Part shown: positions 24,206 to 33,616 of the stretch, piece after piece
Numbering within the stretch: position 1 is the first letter of the stretch
Layout: each line of letters starts with the position of its first letter
NCBI GenBank assembly: GCA_039679375.1
Contig: JBDKVA010000193.1
Span: 1 to 64,000, forward strand
Source of the DNA: JBDKVA01 sp039679375
Lineage (GTDB): Bacteria; Bacillota; Clostridia; Acetivibrionales; DTU013
DNA: 64,000 nucleotides
Reading direction: 5' to 3'
Made by a program: the position numbers and the translations under genes
The notes under the pieces: generated by a model
Database searches by the model: none
The model's input: the letters and a program-made list of their open reading frames with translations, nothing else
Told to the model about the DNA's origin: nothing

Positions 24206-26194
24206 ATGAATCAAACAGAACTTTTAGCAATCAATACGTTAAGGCTTTTATCGGCTGAGGGAGTTCAAAAGGCAAACTCAGGACATCCGGGGTTGCCTAT
24301 GGGATCAGCTCCCATGGCATATACGCTCTGGGCGAAAAACTTAAGGCACAATCCTGCCGATCCCGACTGGGATGACCGGGATCGGTTCATACTTTCGGCA
24401 GGGCACGGCTCCATGCTCATTTATTCTCTTCTTCACCTGTTCGGATACGGATTGACCATCGATGATCTGAAGAACTTCAGGCAATTGGGCAGCCTGACCC
24501 CGGGGCATCCCGAATATGGTCATACCAAGGGAGTCGAAGTGACAACGGGGCCGCTTGGACAGGGCTTTTCAAACGGTGTGGGAATGGCTATGGCTGAAGC
24601 ATATCTGGCTAAAAAGTTTAACCGCCCGGGATATGCAATTGTGGATCATTACACCTATGTGCTGTCAGGCGATGGCTGCATGATGGAGGGAATTACATCC
24701 GAGGCTGCTTCACTGGCCGGGACTCTTGGGCTCGGTAAGCTGATCGTGCTGTATGATTCAAACAAGATCTCTATTGAAGGTTCCACCGACATAGCCTTCC
24801 GGGAGGATACCGCCAAACGCTTCGAGGCGTATGGCTGGCAGACGCTCATAGTGGAGGACGGGACCAGTGTGGATGACATTGATGCCGCTATTAAAAAAGC
24901 AAAGGAAGAGACCGGCAAACCTTCCCTGATTGTAATAAAAACGCAGATTGGCTTTGGATGCCCGGCAAAACAGGGAAAGGCATCCGCACACGGCGAACCT
25001 CTCGGAGAGGATAATATTAAAGCTACGAAGCAATGTCTGGGCTGGAATTACGAAGAAGATTTCCATGTGCCTCAGGAAGTGAAAGAGTATATGAAAACGA
25101 TCCGCCAAAAATGTGCAGAGCAGGAAACAGCATGGAACAAACTGCTGGCGGGTTATAAAAAGGAATTCCCCGAATTGGCCGCTGAATGGGATGCCTGGAA
25201 GAAGAGCGATTATGCTTCAGGATTACCGCAGGATAAGGATTACTGGACATTTGAAAATAAAGCGAACGCTACAAGATCTTCATCCGGTGAGATAATGAGC
25301 AAGCTTGCAGGCAGGGTGCCGAACCTGATCGGAGGATCAGCTGATCTGTCTCCCTCAACCAAGACCTATATAAAAGGGAGGGGTGACTTCTCACACGAGG
25401 ATCACAGCGGCGCCAACCTGCATTTCGGCGTCCGTGAGCATGCCATGGCGGCAATTGCCAACGGTATGGCAGTTCATGGCAGGCTGGTTCCCTATGTATC
25501 TACCTTCTTCGTATTCAGTGACTATATGAGAGGATCCATGAGGTTATCTGCAATAATGAAGCTGCCTGTGATCTATGTACTGACACATGACAGCATCGGA
25601 GTGGGCGAGGATGGGCCAACCCATCAGCCGGTTGAACAGATTGCTTCTTTGAGGTGCATACCGAACTTTACGCTATTCCGCCCCTGCGACGCGAAAGAAA
25701 CTGCAGCCGGATGGTATGCAGCATTATCAAGGAAGAAATCGCCTACGGCGCTCGTGCTTACCAGGCAAAACCTGCCGCAGCTTGAAATGACAGGAATGGA
25801 TGCTTTAAAGGGTGCTTATGTCATATTGGATTCTGGAAAGCAACCGGAAATCATATTAATAGGTACCGGTTCTGAAGTACAATTGGTGTATGAAGCCGGA
25901 AAAGAGCTCATCAACAGAGGAACAGCGGCCAGAGTCGTCAGCATGCCTTCATGGGAGCTGTTTGAGGAACAGGATGAGGCCTATAAGGAAGCCGTGCTTC
26001 CTTCGAAGGTTACGAAGCGGCTTGCAGTGGAAGCGGCATCTTCGTTCGGCTGGCATAAATATGTCGGCCTTCAGGGCGATATCATATCGATCGACCAGTT
26101 CGGAGAATCCGGTCCGGCAGGCCAGCTGTTCAAAAAGTACGGCTTTACCGTCGAAAACGTTCTGGATCATGCTCTGAAGCTGCTAAAAAAATAG
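24206..26194 (+). CDS. tkt: Transketolase
   Basis: This thiamine-diphosphate enzyme of the pentose phosphate pathway moves two-carbon ketol units between sugars. The 662-residue protein is full length. It shows ANSGHPGLPMG near residue 25, GPLGQGFSNGVGMA near 113, the ThDP-binding GDGCMMEGI near 152 through NKISIEG, SADLSPS near 380, and GPTHQPVEQ near 470. AGGAGG precedes ATG 24206; an upstream in-frame ATG at 24161 lacks a site. A terminator follows. The gene is a typical housekeeping gene with codon use like rha, so it anchors the conserved chromosome to the right of the island. Confidence 0.96.
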   Translation: MNQTELLAINTLRLLSAEGVQKANSGHPGLPMGSAPMAYTLWAKNLRHNPADPDWDDRDRFILSAGHGSMLIYSLLHLFGYGLTIDDLKNFRQLGSLTPGHPEYGHTKGVEVTTGPLGQGFSNGVGMAMAEAYLAKKFNRPGYAIVDHYTYVLSGDGCMMEGITSEAASLAGTLGLGKLIVLYDSNKISIEGSTDIAFREDTAKRFEAYGWQTLIVEDGTSVDDIDAAIKKAKEETGKPSLIVIKTQIGFGCPAKQGKASAHGEPLGEDNIKATKQCLGWNYEEDFHVPQEVKEYMKTIRQKCAEQETAWNKLLAGYKKEFPELAAEWDAWKKSDYASGLPQDKDYWTFENKANATRSSSGEIMSKLAGRVPNLIGGSADLSPSTKTYIKGRGDFSHEDHSGANLHFGVREHAMAAIANGMAVHGRLVPYVSTFFVFSDYMRGSMRLSAIMKLPVIYVLTHDSIGVGEDGPTHQPVEQIASLRCIPNFTLFRPCDAKETAAGWYAALSRKKSPTALVLTRQNLPQLEMTGMDALKGAYVILDSGKQPEIILIGTGSEVQLVYEAGKELINRGTAARVVSMPSWELFEEQDEAYKEAVLPSKVTKRLAVEAASSFGWHKYVGLQGDIISIDQFGESGPAGQLFKKYGFTVENVLDHALKLLKK

Positions 26195-26228
26195 TATCAA
26201 GGCATTAACGTCTATGTAATTAATGATG

Positions 26229-26264
26229 AAAGCGGTTGGCTTATTCCAAGCCCGCCGCTTTTTT
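26229..26264 (+). terminator. Intrinsic terminator after tkt
   Basis: AAAGCGG (26229-26235) pairs with CCGCTTT (26255-26261), with an inner GGCTT/AAGCC stem, followed by a T run. Confidence 0.7.
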
Positions 26265-26364
26265 ATTAAAAAAAGAATCTAAATGCCAAAAAAATACTAC
26301 CAGACATGGAAAGGTAAAATTATGTATAATAAACATAATGCAGGTTATCGGAAAGGTGGTATGT

Positions 26365-27903
26365 ATGAATAAAAAAATTTTGTTTTTTATTGCAGCGGCG
26401 CTTCTCATTGCGGCAATAACAGGCGTCATTATTAAAATATCAACCGGACGCGGAACAGACGATGAAGGAGAGGAGTTCCTTCCAGCGGTTGAACAGATCG
26501 ATGTTAAGGATCTGGAGGATGCGAAGCTGACCATTTATATCGAGGGTGAGAGATCCAATGCATTGACAGAGGTGCTGGATGCGATAAACAGCAAGCTGCG
26601 TGATGAACTCAAGACCGAACTTGCATTTGAGCTTGTATGGGAGTATCCGGAGAATTATCTCAACACCGTAATAAAAGCTGTTTCATCCGGTTTACCCTGC
26701 GACGCCTTTTACTTTTCCTCTTATTTTCCTATTACGCTTAAAGAATTGGCGGCAGAGGGCCTGGCGAAGGATATTACCGATTTGTTCCCTCAATATGCGC
26801 CCAATTATTTCAGCAAATTTTCAAAAGAAGATATTGATGCAATCGATATAAATGGCAAAATATATGCAATACCCTCAAGGATACCGAACACGAGCAGAAA
26901 ATGTGTACTGGTAAGGTCGGATATCATGGGAAAATATAATCTGCCTGAGATTAAGAGTTATTCGGATTATGAGTTATATCTTGAGGCGGTGAAGAAAAAT
27001 GAACCGGATTTGATCCCCATGATATACTGGGATACTACGCTTGGGCTGTTTTCAGAAGTAAACGGTTATGCCACAATGGATTATGAGATAGGACTTGTAT
27101 ATAAATGGAACAGCCCGTCAATCAAGCTGGAGGCATGGGAACAGACGGACGGTTTTGCGGATGGCTTGAACAGGATAAAAAACTGGCGGGATAAGGGGTA
27201 TTTGACCAAGAATGTCGGAATTGCTTCCATTGATGAGCAAATAATCAAAAGCGGCAAGTGGGCTTCCTTTATTGGCCGCTGGGGAAATCAGTTTGACTAT
27301 AATGCGATCCTTACGGCAAACGGTATACAGGATTACAAATATGAAGCGTACCAGCTGCATGAAGGCGTTTCTGAAAGGAATTCACCCCTTGAAAATGGCC
27401 TGCTTGTCAATGATAAATCGGCGCTGGCAGACAGGGTATTGATGTTTATTGAATGGCTGCAGTCCAAACAGGAAAATTACGATATGCTGATGTACGGCAT
27501 AAAAGGCACACATTATATTGAGATGAAGGATTACATTACACCTCCTGAGGACGTAAAAATGGAGAATTCTTTTTTCTCCTGGGGATGGAAGGCGCCATTC
27601 CGGAATATGGATTATGAACGGGTAAATTATCCGGGATTGAAGGAGCAAATAAAAAACTATAATGATGTGATCAATAATAAGACAAAATATCCGCCGCATA
27701 TGGGATTTTTCCCAAATTATTCTGAAATGAACGGTATTATAAGCAGGCGAATGGCATTCTCAGAACTGGACCGGAAAATTTACACGGGCAGCTTTGAGGA
27801 TAGCGATATTGGAGAATATATAAAAGAGCAGAAAGAAAGCGGGATTGATAACATTGTTCTTCAGGTGCAGCAGCAGCTTGATGAATACTTGAAGGAGAAA
27901 TGA
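26365..27903 (+). CDS. Extracellular solute-binding protein, membrane anchored
   Basis: A 512-residue protein with an N-terminal hydrophobic segment (residues 4-26) and no lipobox Cys, so it is exported and probably held by an uncleaved anchor. The body resembles family 1/LplA-type carbohydrate-binding proteins: VISGLPCDAFYFSS-like and GLAKDITDLFPQYAP segments, then GKIYAIPSR near 175 and a late W-rich region (FFSWGWKAPF). GGAAAGGTGG lies upstream of ATG 26365. No permease genes are adjacent, so it may serve a distant transporter or act as a sensor. It converges on the SLH protein gene. Confidence 0.72.
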   Translation: MNKKILFFIAAALLIAAITGVIIKISTGRGTDDEGEEFLPAVEQIDVKDLEDAKLTIYIEGERSNALTEVLDAINSKLRDELKTELAFELVWEYPENYLNTVIKAVSSGLPCDAFYFSSYFPITLKELAAEGLAKDITDLFPQYAPNYFSKFSKEDIDAIDINGKIYAIPSRIPNTSRKCVLVRSDIMGKYNLPEIKSYSDYELYLEAVKKNEPDLIPMIYWDTTLGLFSEVNGYATMDYEIGLVYKWNSPSIKLEAWEQTDGFADGLNRIKNWRDKGYLTKNVGIASIDEQIIKSGKWASFIGRWGNQFDYNAILTANGIQDYKYEAYQLHEGVSERNSPLENGLLVNDKSALADRVLMFIEWLQSKQENYDMLMYGIKGTHYIEMKDYITPPEDVKMENSFFSWGWKAPFRNMDYERVNYPGLKEQIKNYNDVINNKTKYPPHMGFFPNYSEMNGIISRRMAFSELDRKIYTGSFEDSDIGEYIKEQKESGIDNIVLQVQQQLDEYLKEK

Positions 27904-27910
27904 TATACCG

Positions 27911-27941
27911 GGGCTGCTGCACTGATTTTTAACAGCTGCCC
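27911..27941. terminator. Possible bidirectional terminator
   Basis: GGGCTGCTG and CAGCTGCCC form a stem with one mismatch in the 41-base gap between two convergent genes. A TTTTTA run sits in the loop rather than after the stem, so termination is uncertain. Confidence 0.3.
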
Positions 27942-27944
27942 TCG

Positions 27945-30674
27945 TTAATCCTCCCTCAAAATCAACTTCATATTATTTTCCGTCATTGCGCCCATGTTGC
28001 ACAGGTAGGCTGCCAATTTTGTATCTGTTCCTTTCATTGAAGCGTTTAATATCATGTAGGAGGCAAAGACCATGTCATCATAGAAAAACGGCCTGTCCTT
28101 AAGCCATTGTACGTTATCTTCCATGATGATTCCTTTGCTGCAGGCTGTGGATAGGGCGCCGGTATACAGGAAATCTCCCTTTATATCCGAATAGCCCAAT
28201 GCACGCAGCATGAAAGTATAAAATTGATTTGCAGTTGCCGGTTGGTCAGCACCGAAAAGATCAGCTGAAATTCCATTGGTAAGCTGATTTTTATAGAGAT
28301 ACCCGATGTAACTGTCGGCCCATTCGGGAACATCTTTAAAGGGATGTTTGTTTGCCTGCTCAAGTGCTTCCTTTTCTTTTCCCAGAAGCCTGACAAGAAC
28401 TATAGCAGCCTGAACCCGGTTAACCCGGCTTGTCAGATCTATGCCATTATTATCCCCGCGCACAATGCCGGCTGTCTTTAAATCATCCGCCATAGATTTG
28501 TTGCGCCGGATATCCGGCTTCCAGACAAACATGGTCAGGGTATCTGGAAATTTCACTTTTTTGAGTGAACTGTCAAAATTTCCATACATAGACTGATAGA
28601 TGCCTTCACTGACTGTTAAATGAAAAGAGTACTCTATGAATCCTGCATCCAGGGGCATGTTTAATGTGAATTCGGTATAAGTTTTACTTCCGCTATGAAG
28701 CACAGGAAGTGTAATTATTACCTGGCTGCCGCGGATATCCTTTTGCAGGTCTGCTATTATCGACCATTCATACTTCACGCCTTTACCTGTTACCAGTTTT
28801 GATATGTCTGTCAGACCTCCCGGTAAATCATATACATTGAGCTGTAATTTGATTTCCTTGCATTTTGCAGCTTCCGGATCGGTTATTTCAACCTGCACGG
28901 GTGTGGATTTACCCAGCTCCACTTTCGAAGGAGTCATTTTTATGATGTTGTCGCTGTGCTCGGTACGATAGACATATGATCGAAGGAAATCGCTGATATC
29001 CGCTGCGGTTACATCGAAGCCCAGACCGCGGTAAAAGGTGAAGAAATCCGAATGGTCTTTGCCTGTTGTTTCATTCAGCAGTGAGATAATTTCCTGCTCC
29101 GTAAGGTCGCCTTTGGATAAATCCTTGCTTTTCCGGGCTTTATATATGAAATTGATGAAATTATCATTGTAATTAATCGGTGTATAAACCGATGTGCCAA
29201 AACCAAAATCATCGGAAGCCGAAACCAATTCCTGGTTGATAAAATATGCAGAATTATGACCGGAATACCAGTAGCCTGAGATATACTGCAAAAACAGCTC
29301 AAAGTCCTTTCTTTGCGAGTCCAGAAGATTTGGATCCAGCTTGTCATATCGCAGGATATATTGATTGTAGAATTCCGTCCAGTCAGTTCCTGTTAAAGCC
29401 TTAAGCTCATTTAGCATGGTTTCCGGTTCAATAAAAACCGGATCGGGCGCGGAATATGTTTTCCAAATATGGGACATAAAATCGTTTATTGTTTTTTGCC
29501 CATTGGTGTCCCTCTTTATCTTGTCATCTATCATGAGAACAGTAAGGAAACCTGTGACATATCCTGCTGAATTCTGCTCCAAGTTCCCGTACTTCAAGCC
29601 TCTCAGATAATGTATCTTTTTCTCGTATTCCATGCCTTCCCACATGGGATTGCCCGTAATTTCAGCAGTAAGAAATCCTTCGGAATATATAGAGTAGCCT
29701 TCACGGAATATGTCAAAAAAGGCGCCGTTAAAATTGATACGCGCGGGATAAGTGGGACCAAAGCAATAATGCATCATATGGTGGGGTGTTGACTGAAACA
29801 TAAAGCTCCCGTCTATTCGCTGCCTCAGCCAGGTGTACCCGCCCTGCCAGTAGTCCGGCCCGACCAGGAGCATGCTTTTTGGCATATAATCGTCGCCGAA
29901 CATTTTCCTGTATTCCAGCCAGGTTTTATGGAACATGTCCGCGGAGTTTTTGGCTTCTTCTGCTGCCGTATTGTCATAATATGCCTTCCAATGCCGGAAG
30001 GTATAATTTTTCATACCTACAGTCCTGACCTTGAAACCGTCGTTGTAGCTATATGTTTTGTCAAAGGCAAACTCACCGATATCCCAGTCGCTGACACCGA
30101 TTTCAAGTGCAAGGTTACGATAATTCAGAGGAGTGATTTGAAACCAATCGCCATCCTGAGGATAGATGGTAGCAATCTGCCACGGTCCGGGTACGTCAAT
30201 CTTCACCTTTGCGGAAGAAACCGCCTGTCCTGACGGCATCAGGAAAACATCATAGCCGGTGAACTTCGCACCCCATGCAGCAATGCTGGTTCCGCGTTCG
30301 TGATTCAGGATGTTCATATCTATTTCATATGAAGCTGTAATTGTATCTGCAGCGCCGGCTACTTCCAGGGTTCGATTATCTATCTTTTTATATTCAAGCT
30401 TTTTACCGTCCGCTGCGGTAATATTCAGACCGGCAATAGCATCAAGAGAGGTATTGTAGCCCATGAAGCCCAGCTCCAGGCGAAGTGAACCCGAGACATT
30501 GCGATAAACGGCATTTACTTTAAATTGCTGCGGTTGGACTGAAATGAAGACCTGGTATTCTACGGAAAGCCCCTGCTCTGTATTGGAATCCGGCGATTCT
30601 GCCATGACCTGATACGGGCAGGCCGATGAAAAAACAATTAGCAGGCTTAACAGCAATAATGTAAATTTTCTCAT
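27945..30674 (-). CDS. SLH-domain exoprotein with degenerate M1-peptidase-like region
   Basis: A 909-residue secreted protein. It starts MRKFTLLLLSLLIVFSSAC with a cleavable signal (VMA-E). The N-terminal third is beta-rich. The middle (about residues 250-500) resembles M1/gluzincin aminopeptidases: FHKTWLEYRKMFG, then HHMMHYCFG where HExxH is expected, and EGYSIYSEGF after it. The Glu of HExxH is replaced by His, so peptidase activity is doubtful. The C-terminus has about three S-layer homology motifs (VNRVQAAIVLVRLLG, FKDVPEWADSYIGYL, ANQFYTFMLRALGY) that bind cell-wall polymer. The start at 30674 follows AAAGGTG. It is probably a surface-bound protein that binds peptides or glycans. Confidence 0.75.
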   Translation of the reverse strand: MRKFTLLLLSLLIVFSSACPYQVMAESPDSNTEQGLSVEYQVFISVQPQQFKVNAVYRNVSGSLRLELGFMGYNTSLDAIAGLNITAADGKKLEYKKIDNRTLEVAGAADTITASYEIDMNILNHERGTSIAAWGAKFTGYDVFLMPSGQAVSSAKVKIDVPGPWQIATIYPQDGDWFQITPLNYRNLALEIGVSDWDIGEFAFDKTYSYNDGFKVRTVGMKNYTFRHWKAYYDNTAAEEAKNSADMFHKTWLEYRKMFGDDYMPKSMLLVGPDYWQGGYTWLRQRIDGSFMFQSTPHHMMHYCFGPTYPARINFNGAFFDIFREGYSIYSEGFLTAEITGNPMWEGMEYEKKIHYLRGLKYGNLEQNSAGYVTGFLTVLMIDDKIKRDTNGQKTINDFMSHIWKTYSAPDPVFIEPETMLNELKALTGTDWTEFYNQYILRYDKLDPNLLDSQRKDFELFLQYISGYWYSGHNSAYFINQELVSASDDFGFGTSVYTPINYNDNFINFIYKARKSKDLSKGDLTEQEIISLLNETTGKDHSDFFTFYRGLGFDVTAADISDFLRSYVYRTEHSDNIIKMTPSKVELGKSTPVQVEITDPEAAKCKEIKLQLNVYDLPGGLTDISKLVTGKGVKYEWSIIADLQKDIRGSQVIITLPVLHSGSKTYTEFTLNMPLDAGFIEYSFHLTVSEGIYQSMYGNFDSSLKKVKFPDTLTMFVWKPDIRRNKSMADDLKTAGIVRGDNNGIDLTSRVNRVQAAIVLVRLLGKEKEALEQANKHPFKDVPEWADSYIGYLYKNQLTNGISADLFGADQPATANQFYTFMLRALGYSDIKGDFLYTGALSTACSKGIIMEDNVQWLKDRPFFYDDMVFASYMILNASMKGTDTKLAAYLCNMGAMTENNMKLILRED

Positions 30675-30872
30675 TGTTCGCATCACCTTTATATTATTAT
30701 TTGGCAGATACTTAACAGTAGCTATAATACCATAATTTACTTTTGATTTCAATCCGGATAAGCTTGCCTGTTCTATCGGCAGCTTATGTGCTATATGTAT
30801 TGGAATGAAAATCGGTATGAAGTACATATGATCCTGCTTTTGTCCGGCTAATGGTTATAAAAAAATGAAATA

Positions 30873-30901
30873 TTGACATTTTTATTTATATATTATAAAA
30901 T
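30873..30901 (+). promoter_or_regulatory. Promoter of the giant five-gene cluster
   Basis: Perfect TTGACA (30873-30878), a 17-base spacer and TAAAAT (30896-30901), with the first start codon 39 bases downstream. No other promoter is obvious before 45.7 kb. Confidence 0.65.
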
Positions 30902-30939
30902 TTAGAAAAAAGAATATGGCGGATTTATGAGGTGTATTT

Positions 30940-33603
30940 ATGGTGAGGAAGACAGAAAAAAGGCTGCCGTTCAACTATAGCGCCGCAGACCTGGGACAAG
31001 CCGTTTCAGGCGGTATTACACCAGGCGGGGAATATCATCTTGTCAGTTATCTCACGCCACCTGTTGCGAAAGGCTCCTTTAACGATTATGTTGTATTTGT
31101 TACAAATGGCGTGACCGAGCCGGACCATTACCTCTGGACCTTTCAATGCGTTTACACTAAGAAAACTTACATAACGAAAGAAATAACACAGGACGGCCTT
31201 TTCCAGTTCCAAATCCCGGCGGATGCCGAACGACTGGAAGTAAAGGTAGAACTGTGCGATATGCTGGGTACTGTACTCGCCACGCTGGTCATGGAGCAGG
31301 CTGCCATAAGCAGCTTTGCTGTTGTCGATGCGCTGATGGAGCCTTCGGCGCCGGCAGTTAACAATATCAGCAAGTTTGTGGATGCCGGAAACCCTGAAAC
31401 GACAAGGGAGATATTTGATAACTTCAGAGTTTACATAGAAGAAGCCGCTTTTAAGGAAGCAGATCTGCTGATCCAGGCGGGAGGAGCGGAAGGTATCCCT
31501 CCGGCATTTCTGGCTTCCGTTGTTTATAAGGAAGCGATTTTCAGACCATATCAGTTCACATGGTCCAGGCCTTATCTTGCGGCGGAGTTTACCCGGAGCT
31601 ACGAGCTGGAGGAGGCGGCGGAAGAGATCAACGGGGTATTGGGTTCCAAACTTATTACACATCTGGACAATACCTTTGGCGTATGCCAGATTTCGCTTGC
31701 GACACTGGCAATGCACCTTGGATTGATCACGTTGCGTGAACTTCCTTCAACAGGCAGGGATGCCGTGCTTAAAAATATCGCTGATGACTACGCGGCGGCA
31801 ATAGCCGGAAAAGATACGGAAACAGACCTTTTCAACCTGCTTCGTTTTCCAAAAACGAACATCTTGATGTGCGCAAAGATTTTGAACAGCCTGAAAAACA
31901 GAAGTAAACGATGGCCTGACGTCAAATTCAAGGATTTTATGAGCAATGAAAATGTTGTGAAGATCATTGCCACCGAATACAACCTCGGGGCAACCGACAC
32001 GCCGAGAGACAAGGTGGGCGCCAGTCATTACGGCGTCGATGTTCTCAAATATTCGAAGTCCCATCTGATCCGTTTCTTTTTTACACACAGTGTGAATTCC
32101 TACATGCTCGACAGCACCGTTTCTCTTAAAAAGGGCGACAGTGATAAAATGGCCTCTGTGCTGCTGGATAATGCAAGTGCGCAGGTAGCCAGGCATTTTG
32201 TCACCGAGCTGCAGACGGATCTATTCAACCTGGCGTTTCTTGAATCAAAATATATCACCGGGTACTTTGGTGTGGAGACTGAAAATGCACTGACCGCTTT
32301 CAAGCTTTTTGCACGTAATACTTACAGACTGAACAGGTACACGATGGCCCCGACGTCCGTTCCGGATATTTTTACGGGTCAGCCGACCGGCATTGCGGAT
32401 GCCGCTGTGGCAGCCGAAATCAGAAAATGGTTCAAAAACGGCTGGATCGGCATTTCTCCTTATGGGAATTACAAGCTCATGAAAGGCGACCGTGATGACG
32501 CTAAAATTTATGAAGGGCAGCCACGCGTAGACGCCATTGGCAAATATGTCTGCGAGCTGCAAAAAGACCTGCTTCGCCTGGGTTACTGGGTCAGTACCCC
32601 TGTCACAAGCAATGGCACGGTCGACAGCCATGGAACATCTATGGACGGCAGCTTTGGCGATTCGTGCAGAGGGTCGGTCTATCTTTTCCAGCGTGAGCAC
32701 GGACTTAATCCGACAGGAGAAGTTGACCTTCTGACCGGCAGCAAAATCAAGGAAAAGGTACTTGAGACAGGTGCGCAAAAATACCGCAGGCCGGGATATC
32801 CGGCGGCGCTTAATTATGGAGGCACCGCCTATAACCTTACTCTTTATCAGCTTCCTCCGTCCGATGATTATTATATGAAAAATGCCAATTTCTATTTAAA
32901 AAATAATTATAAGTATATTGATAATGCCTGGGGACAGTTGAATATGATCGAAATGCTCGAAAATACCGCCTCCGACTGGGTAAAGGGCGGAAATGAGTGC
33001 TTCCTGATCGTAGACCTGTCGCATGACGACGGAACGGAAATAGAGTTCGGTGCAGGGAATAAGCATCATCCATTAGGCGCAAAGGTCGATATCAACAGCG
33101 CGAATTATTGCCATCTGCTGTCTTCTGATTTTGACAGGCACAAATCGCTTGAGCTTGCCAACTTGTTCATCGAAAAAGGGGCGCTGCGGATCCTGTTCTG
33201 CTGCCCCTATGTGTCCGATAATGCGAGAAATCCGGGTGAACCAAGGAAGGTTTATCCGCTGGTGGATCATCATCATCATTATCATATTGATACATATCTG
33301 ATTTCCCCCAATGAAACGGGAACGACAGTCAACCACCCCGGCCAGTTTTGCAAATGCAGGACTTATGAGACCGATCCGGCGACGAACGCAAGTGTGGAGG
33401 TGTACAAGAACTGCACCAAGTGGGTCGACCCTGCGGATGAGCAGAATGTGGTAAACAGTGAATGGACCGAATTGCAAAAGGACATGTCTCCGCAAGAAAT
33501 CGCGGCGGTTTCAGACATTGCAGCTTATGTGCGCGATCACTCTTCAAGGTACTGCTTGTATGAAAAAAGGGCAGGGAAAAGACAACCTGCCGATAATCAA
33601 TGA
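30940..33603 (+). CDS. Multi-domain peptidoglycan hydrolase (lysozyme-like, two PG-binding domains, MepA-like)
   Basis: An 887-residue protein without signal peptide. After an N-terminal beta domain (about 1-135), residues 160-340 look lysozyme/transglycosylase-like: GIPPAFLASVVYKEAIFRP (Glu near 194) and NTFGVCQISLATLAM near 246. Two PG_binding_1 helical domains follow: TELQTDLFNLAFLES...GYFGVETENALTAFK near 430, and CELQKDLLRLGYW...SFGDSCRGSVYLFQREHGL near 545. Residues about 690-790 resemble LAS metallopeptidases such as MepA: KHHPLGAKVDI (His709/710, Asp717) and HHHHYHID near 777. GAGGTG precedes ATG 30940. It would cut both glycan and peptide bonds of the wall. It heads the giant cluster, 13 bases before the next gene, suggesting a wall-penetrating component. 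Confidence 0.72.
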   Translation: MVRKTEKRLPFNYSAADLGQAVSGGITPGGEYHLVSYLTPPVAKGSFNDYVVFVTNGVTEPDHYLWTFQCVYTKKTYITKEITQDGLFQFQIPADAERLEVKVELCDMLGTVLATLVMEQAAISSFAVVDALMEPSAPAVNNISKFVDAGNPETTREIFDNFRVYIEEAAFKEADLLIQAGGAEGIPPAFLASVVYKEAIFRPYQFTWSRPYLAAEFTRSYELEEAAEEINGVLGSKLITHLDNTFGVCQISLATLAMHLGLITLRELPSTGRDAVLKNIADDYAAAIAGKDTETDLFNLLRFPKTNILMCAKILNSLKNRSKRWPDVKFKDFMSNENVVKIIATEYNLGATDTPRDKVGASHYGVDVLKYSKSHLIRFFFTHSVNSYMLDSTVSLKKGDSDKMASVLLDNASAQVARHFVTELQTDLFNLAFLESKYITGYFGVETENALTAFKLFARNTYRLNRYTMAPTSVPDIFTGQPTGIADAAVAAEIRKWFKNGWIGISPYGNYKLMKGDRDDAKIYEGQPRVDAIGKYVCELQKDLLRLGYWVSTPVTSNGTVDSHGTSMDGSFGDSCRGSVYLFQREHGLNPTGEVDLLTGSKIKEKVLETGAQKYRRPGYPAALNYGGTAYNLTLYQLPPSDDYYMKNANFYLKNNYKYIDNAWGQLNMIEMLENTASDWVKGGNECFLIVDLSHDDGTEIEFGAGNKHHPLGAKVDINSANYCHLLSSDFDRHKSLELANLFIEKGALRILFCCPYVSDNARNPGEPRKVYPLVDHHHHYHIDTYLISPNETGTTVNHPGQFCKCRTYETDPATNASVEVYKNCTKWVDPADEQNVVNSEWTELQKDMSPQEIAAVSDIAAYVRDHSSRYCLYEKRAGKRQPADNQ

Positions 33604-33616
33604 TTGAGGTGCGAAT

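Noticed and set aside
33262..33291. CAT-repeat as a possible microsatellite switch
   Set aside because: Short His run inside the metallopeptidase motif HHHHYHID, explained by metal binding.
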